Shown in pieces: positions 60,668-64,000 of a DNA stretch of 64,000 bases. A model generated the notes under the pieces. The model did not search any database. It was not told the origin of the DNA and saw nothing but the letters and a program-made list of their open reading frames with translations. The position numbers and the translations under genes were made by a program. Source of the stretch: Spirometra erinaceieuropaei. Taxonomy: Eukaryota > Platyhelminthes > Cestoda > Diphyllobothriidea > Diphyllobothriidae. Each line of letters starts with the position of its first letter. Positions within the stretch are counted from its first letter, which is position 1. The stretch is taken from positions 3,651,962-3,715,961 of the forward strand of contig CACRXP010000002.1 of the NCBI GenBank assembly GCA_902702965.1, given 5' to 3'.

Positions 60668-60735
60668 CCGGCAATTTAGCACTGCGCGCATCTGGTCTGA
60701 CTGCAAACTAACTTTGTACCTGCCTTGTGCACTGG
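60668..60735 (-). CDS. Kidins220: Probable upstream Kidins220-like exon (68 bp)
   Basis: A strong donor CGG/GTAAGT follows 60668; the acceptor tctatgcccgcag precedes 60735, with other AG choices possible. It reads GRYKVSLQSDQMRAVLNCR and exits in phase 0, as the next exon requires. Joined to TLFED it resembles the helix after Walker B in KAP ATPases (EKILQVLDTVHTLF pattern). Short, so tentative; exons further 5' are not visible in this window. Confidence 0.45.
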
Positions 60736-62238
60736 CTGCGGGCATAGAATTTTTTGGGCAAACAGCAGAGACCAGATCGCCTCATGGGTCGCCTATAAAA
60801 ACCGCTGACCGTGTTTCCACAGAACAAGAAGTTCCTTAGAATCACTTCAACTTTCATCTCGCCATACGAGCAAGTGTCTACATCCTTGATCTACCGATGC
60901 TGACCTGACTACCTCTCCTTGATCAGGCTTATCAGGTGTACACAACAACGGAAAACTGTAGGAGTTGAAGCAGGACTTCCACGTAAGACAGTATCGTGAC
61001 TTCGCTGTTATTGACCAGTCATTTTTGCGGAGTTTATCTAACGAGCATACATGCGCTCAGGTTCTACGTGTTGTGAAAAGTGGCTGCTCGGAGTCGCGCT
61101 TTATCGCATTACCTCGCACAACTCCGCCGTCCAGACCAAAAATAGTGACAGATATATTATTTCTCCCCTCAGTGGCAAGGATTCCGGTGAACCATCGTCC
61201 CGGCTACATTAGGCGAAGGTAATCAGAGTTGGGATGCAAGGAACGAATTCCGGGTGGAGGGGAGGGACGGGGTGGGGCGAGCGAGCGAGCTCAGTTTGCT
61301 GAAATTTTGGGGGGTTATGCAGCAGCCATGTTGTGTAGATGGCCTAAGTGCTTCAATCTCGTGGCCCGCGCGTTGGCGCCGGCGTCAGGGCAGAAGTGCG
61401 CCTTCTGACTGTCAAGACTCACCTGAACAGCAAGGGATTTGTATTGTTAAGACGCGGGCTATGTGCTGGCGCCTCTGCTTGGTATTAAGTTGTTTTATAT
61501 AGCACACAACAGAACTCCTTAGGCTCAGCCATTTAGGGTACATCTCAGAGCATTAGGGATGCACTTTTCTGCAACTACAGCCGTTATTTGGTGCAAGGTG
61601 ACAGGCGTTGTTTCAGCGTAGAGAGGAGACAGTCAATGAAGTTGAAAACCCACCAGTTTTTGCCCTTTCTGTGGGTTCACTCTGGGGGACATTACTTTCT
61701 CACATACTTGGTTTCCTGCCTATGAAAATACCGCTTGATTTTTTGGTCTCGCTGAGGGCTTTGGTGCGGTTACTAGTGAAAGTTTTGGCCACATCTGTAA
61801 ACCTGTAACGTTAAGGCATCAAAACGATGAGACGCATATTGTTTATTGACAGCAGCTAAAAAATTCTTAGAGCCGTTAAAACCCAGGAATGTGGGTCTTT
61901 AGCCTACCTGGTTGCAAAGGCCTTCCGACGCCAGGGAAGAGCGCAGTATTGGAAAATGTTTGCCAAAATTCCGAAATGCGATGTAGATTAGAAAGGCACA
62001 CTTGGATGGTGTCGTATTATTAATAACATGGTTCAAAATTATTTCCGTTGCAACAGGATATAGACCTATGGATTTTAGTTCTGCGATACTACCCATTCAG
62101 ATATCTAAGAGCTCAAATTCAGTGAACGAATGTTTTTGATTATTTGTCTTCAAGCCTTTATAGTAGTAGTCTCCTACAGTGCAGTTTGTGTGAACATAGA
62201 AACCACATTCGCGTCAACAGGATGGATGCTGGAACGTA
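60736..62238. other. No supported feature apart from a MITE scrap
   Basis: About 61955-62060 has blocks of the MITE left arm (ccaaaattccgaaatgcg, then cgtattattaataacatgg) without a partner arm. The remainder may be intron of the minus-strand gene. No exon was recognised. Confidence 0.35.
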
Positions 62239-63669
62239 AGTAGATGTGCTGACTCATTAAATGTCAACCAAAATTTCGAAATGCGTTCTTGTTTCGAAAA
62301 AATTAATTAAGTAGGCTCTTAAATCGAATCATGATGCAGCATAAATCTATAATGATCCAGTTACTTCAGGGTGCCGGGTTTCGAAATAACTTATTTTCGG
62401 CTGCATGCAAGATCTATACTCTGCAAAAAATGACTGCTTAAGTAGTAATTAATTTTCCCATTGATTCTCGATGCCCTTGAAAATTCAATCATATTTCATG
62501 GAAAACATGCTTAAAAATATTCATTCTTTTACTTATTCGGTAGAAAATCACGTCTTCTTCCAATTTCATACTCAAAAGAAGATTATAATTCGGTTTTAAA
62601 AAAGTTTCTAATTGTGAGATTATTTTAATACCGTTAAGTGGCCGTTCATGAAACGTCATGTATCTGCATTTACGAATGTGGCTTGTAAAGTTAACAATAT
62701 TGCATGCATTTCTCTACGGCGTTAAGAGAAGATCATATGAGGTTCATAAAATTAAGCAGTGGATCTGAGCACATCTACTGTAATTATTTATTGAGTGCCC
62801 TGAACACCGAGGGATTCTTCGATTACTTAAGTTCAACAATGACACCCATTTGAACAAGCTTTTTTGACCACCTGCAATAACTGCACTCAGTCAAACGGGA
62901 CTGCTCAATTAGTACGAATCTTTCTCAGTGATTTCGATACCCATATATATATTTACAAATAGTTCATTAGAAAGATGTGCAAAATAATCTTTCTTGTAAT
63001 TTTTGGTGGCATACTTCATCCTATTCAGATTTTATACTTGACATGGTATTTTCCTGTTTAAAACACCTTTTCGGCTTTCACAGAATTTTGAGTTAAACTT
63101 GCAGTTACACCCGTGCTTAGGGTTTTCAAGCTAAATGCTGCGTAATGTCCGTATAAGGAAAATGGGGAACTTCTCTACGTTATTGATAAGACGTTACAAA
63201 TGACTCGCAAATTTTACAATGGATATAGACCTTATTATTAATTTCATAAGCATCATTGCTAAGCAGGCGGATACGATAGCGCTTAAACGGTGACTTCACA
63301 GCCTTAAAGTCTCCCAGTCAGGCATTTTTCTAAAATGAGAAGTACCCCTTATTGAAGTAAAAAACTTAAGACAAGTTAATTTGATACTAAATCAGTGAGG
63401 GAAAATGTGTCCTTGTCCACATTCTTTAGAATATATACTGGAATTTGTAAGGGCATCGAGAACCAGTGAAAAAATGCATACTATTAAGTAGCCTTTTAAT
63501 GCTGAATGTGGATTTACAGGCGGCCGTAATGAGGCTGATTCAAAAGATGACCAAAATATCCTGAGATGATGTTACTGAATGTTCACTATTACAACCTCAA
63601 CTAAGTAGATAAATCGAGTACATGTTTCAGAACTTCGGTGAAAATGTCAGAGGACAGGCAGAAAACTGT
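62239..63669. mobile_element. MITE family B, copy B5, expanded and degenerate
   Basis: The left arm (ctgactcattaaatgtcaacc, tgactgcttaagtagtaatta) is clear. The right arm (aaaatgcatactattaagtag, aatatcctgagatgatg, ggtgaaaatgtcag) is diverged. The interior is longer than in relatives and includes an extra left-arm-like stretch near 62930-63000. The left CAGT has lost its C. Confidence 0.6.
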
Positions 63670-63826
63670 GCTAGAGAATTATCTCCTTCAACAAAGTCTG
63701 ACCATTATTTGAATTTCTTTCGCATGCTCTCGCCAAGCCACTTTACGCGGCAAGACAGATAGCACGGACTTAAATTTTATTTGCAGAAAAGAGCTTACTT
63801 CCAGACAGTTGTTTCATGTGAAGGGA

Positions 63827-64000
63827 GTCATCGACAGAACAGACGGAAACTTTGTCTTATCTATCTTCCAGACAGTTAACTGAACAAGAACTGAGAGTGC
63901 TGAGTCGTGAAGCCAACTTTAATACGGCAGATGCCAAACCGGCCGAATTTATCGCCGCACTTGAAGCCATGTTGGTAAGAACCAACGCGACCGACGAGGC
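63827..64000 (+). CDS. Penelope-like element ORF, N-terminal part, runs off the window
   Basis: Open from 63827 to the end in one frame: YLSSRQLTEQELRVLSREAN, then FNTADAKPAEFIAALEAM. The L(S/T)xxxLT..E..VLSR...FNTADA.P..FIAA.E pattern is, to my knowledge, the conserved segment ahead of the reverse transcriptase in Penelope-like proteins of flatworms. No start codon is visible; a cttccag just upstream of 63898 could equally be a 3' splice site. Integrity cannot be judged from this fragment. Confidence 0.55.

Noticed and set aside
1..64000. CRISPR arrays, operons or bacterial defence genes
   Set aside because: No regular spacer array and no prokaryote-like long ORFs; introns, microsatellites and element types show a eukaryotic genome.

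Overview
This is a eukaryotic, repeat-dominated window with no bacterial-style gene layout. I read it as a platyhelminth, most likely a tapeworm of the Diphyllobothriidea. The reasons are the mix of Penelope-like retroelements, CR1/L2-type LINEs, tRNA-derived SINEs and Tc1/mariner-type MITEs, the degenerate TTAGGG-like tracts, and one long-intron animal gene. The organism call is inference from sequence style; no database was consulted.

The one convincing host gene lies on the minus strand. Six exons with GT-AG borders and fully compatible phases can be placed at 60735-60668, 59467-59135, 47890-47617, 44392-44103, 42779-42596 and 40817-40495. They encode about 490 residues whose central part matches the region in and after the KAP P-loop NTPase domain of Kidins220/ARMS, a neuronal scaffold protein. 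The 5' exons (ankyrin repeats, Walker A) should lie beyond 64 kb. The 3' exons lie below 40.5 kb; one candidate is at 38960-38670. Its introns (1.2, 11.2, 3.2, 1.3 and 1.8 kb) are packed with mobile elements.

Region by region: 0.7-13 kb carries several long-TIR MITEs (family A). One of them hosts an inserted Tc1/mariner element with a decayed transposase, which is itself split by a SINE dimer: three levels of nesting. 13-19 kb has a Penelope-like remnant, a SINE and a CR1/L2-like LINE with a YADD box. 21.5 kb holds a short, nearly perfect foldback MITE (family B). 22-42 kb looks richer in G+C, with microsatellites, an unclassified dispersed repeat, a Penelope-like fragment with inverted ends (24.7-25.2 kb), an orphan heat-shock-type promoter (26.5 kb), a second LINE copy (35-36 kb) and two assembly gaps. 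40-61 kb is the Kidins220-like locus with its element-filled introns. 62-64 kb holds another family B MITE and the 5' part of a Penelope-like reading frame running off the end.

Family A and B MITEs share a subterminal palindromic motif (TGACTACTTAAGTAGCATGC), CAGT-type termini and TA flanks. The family B terminus closely resembles that of the transposase-bearing element, which suggests that element's lineage mobilised them.
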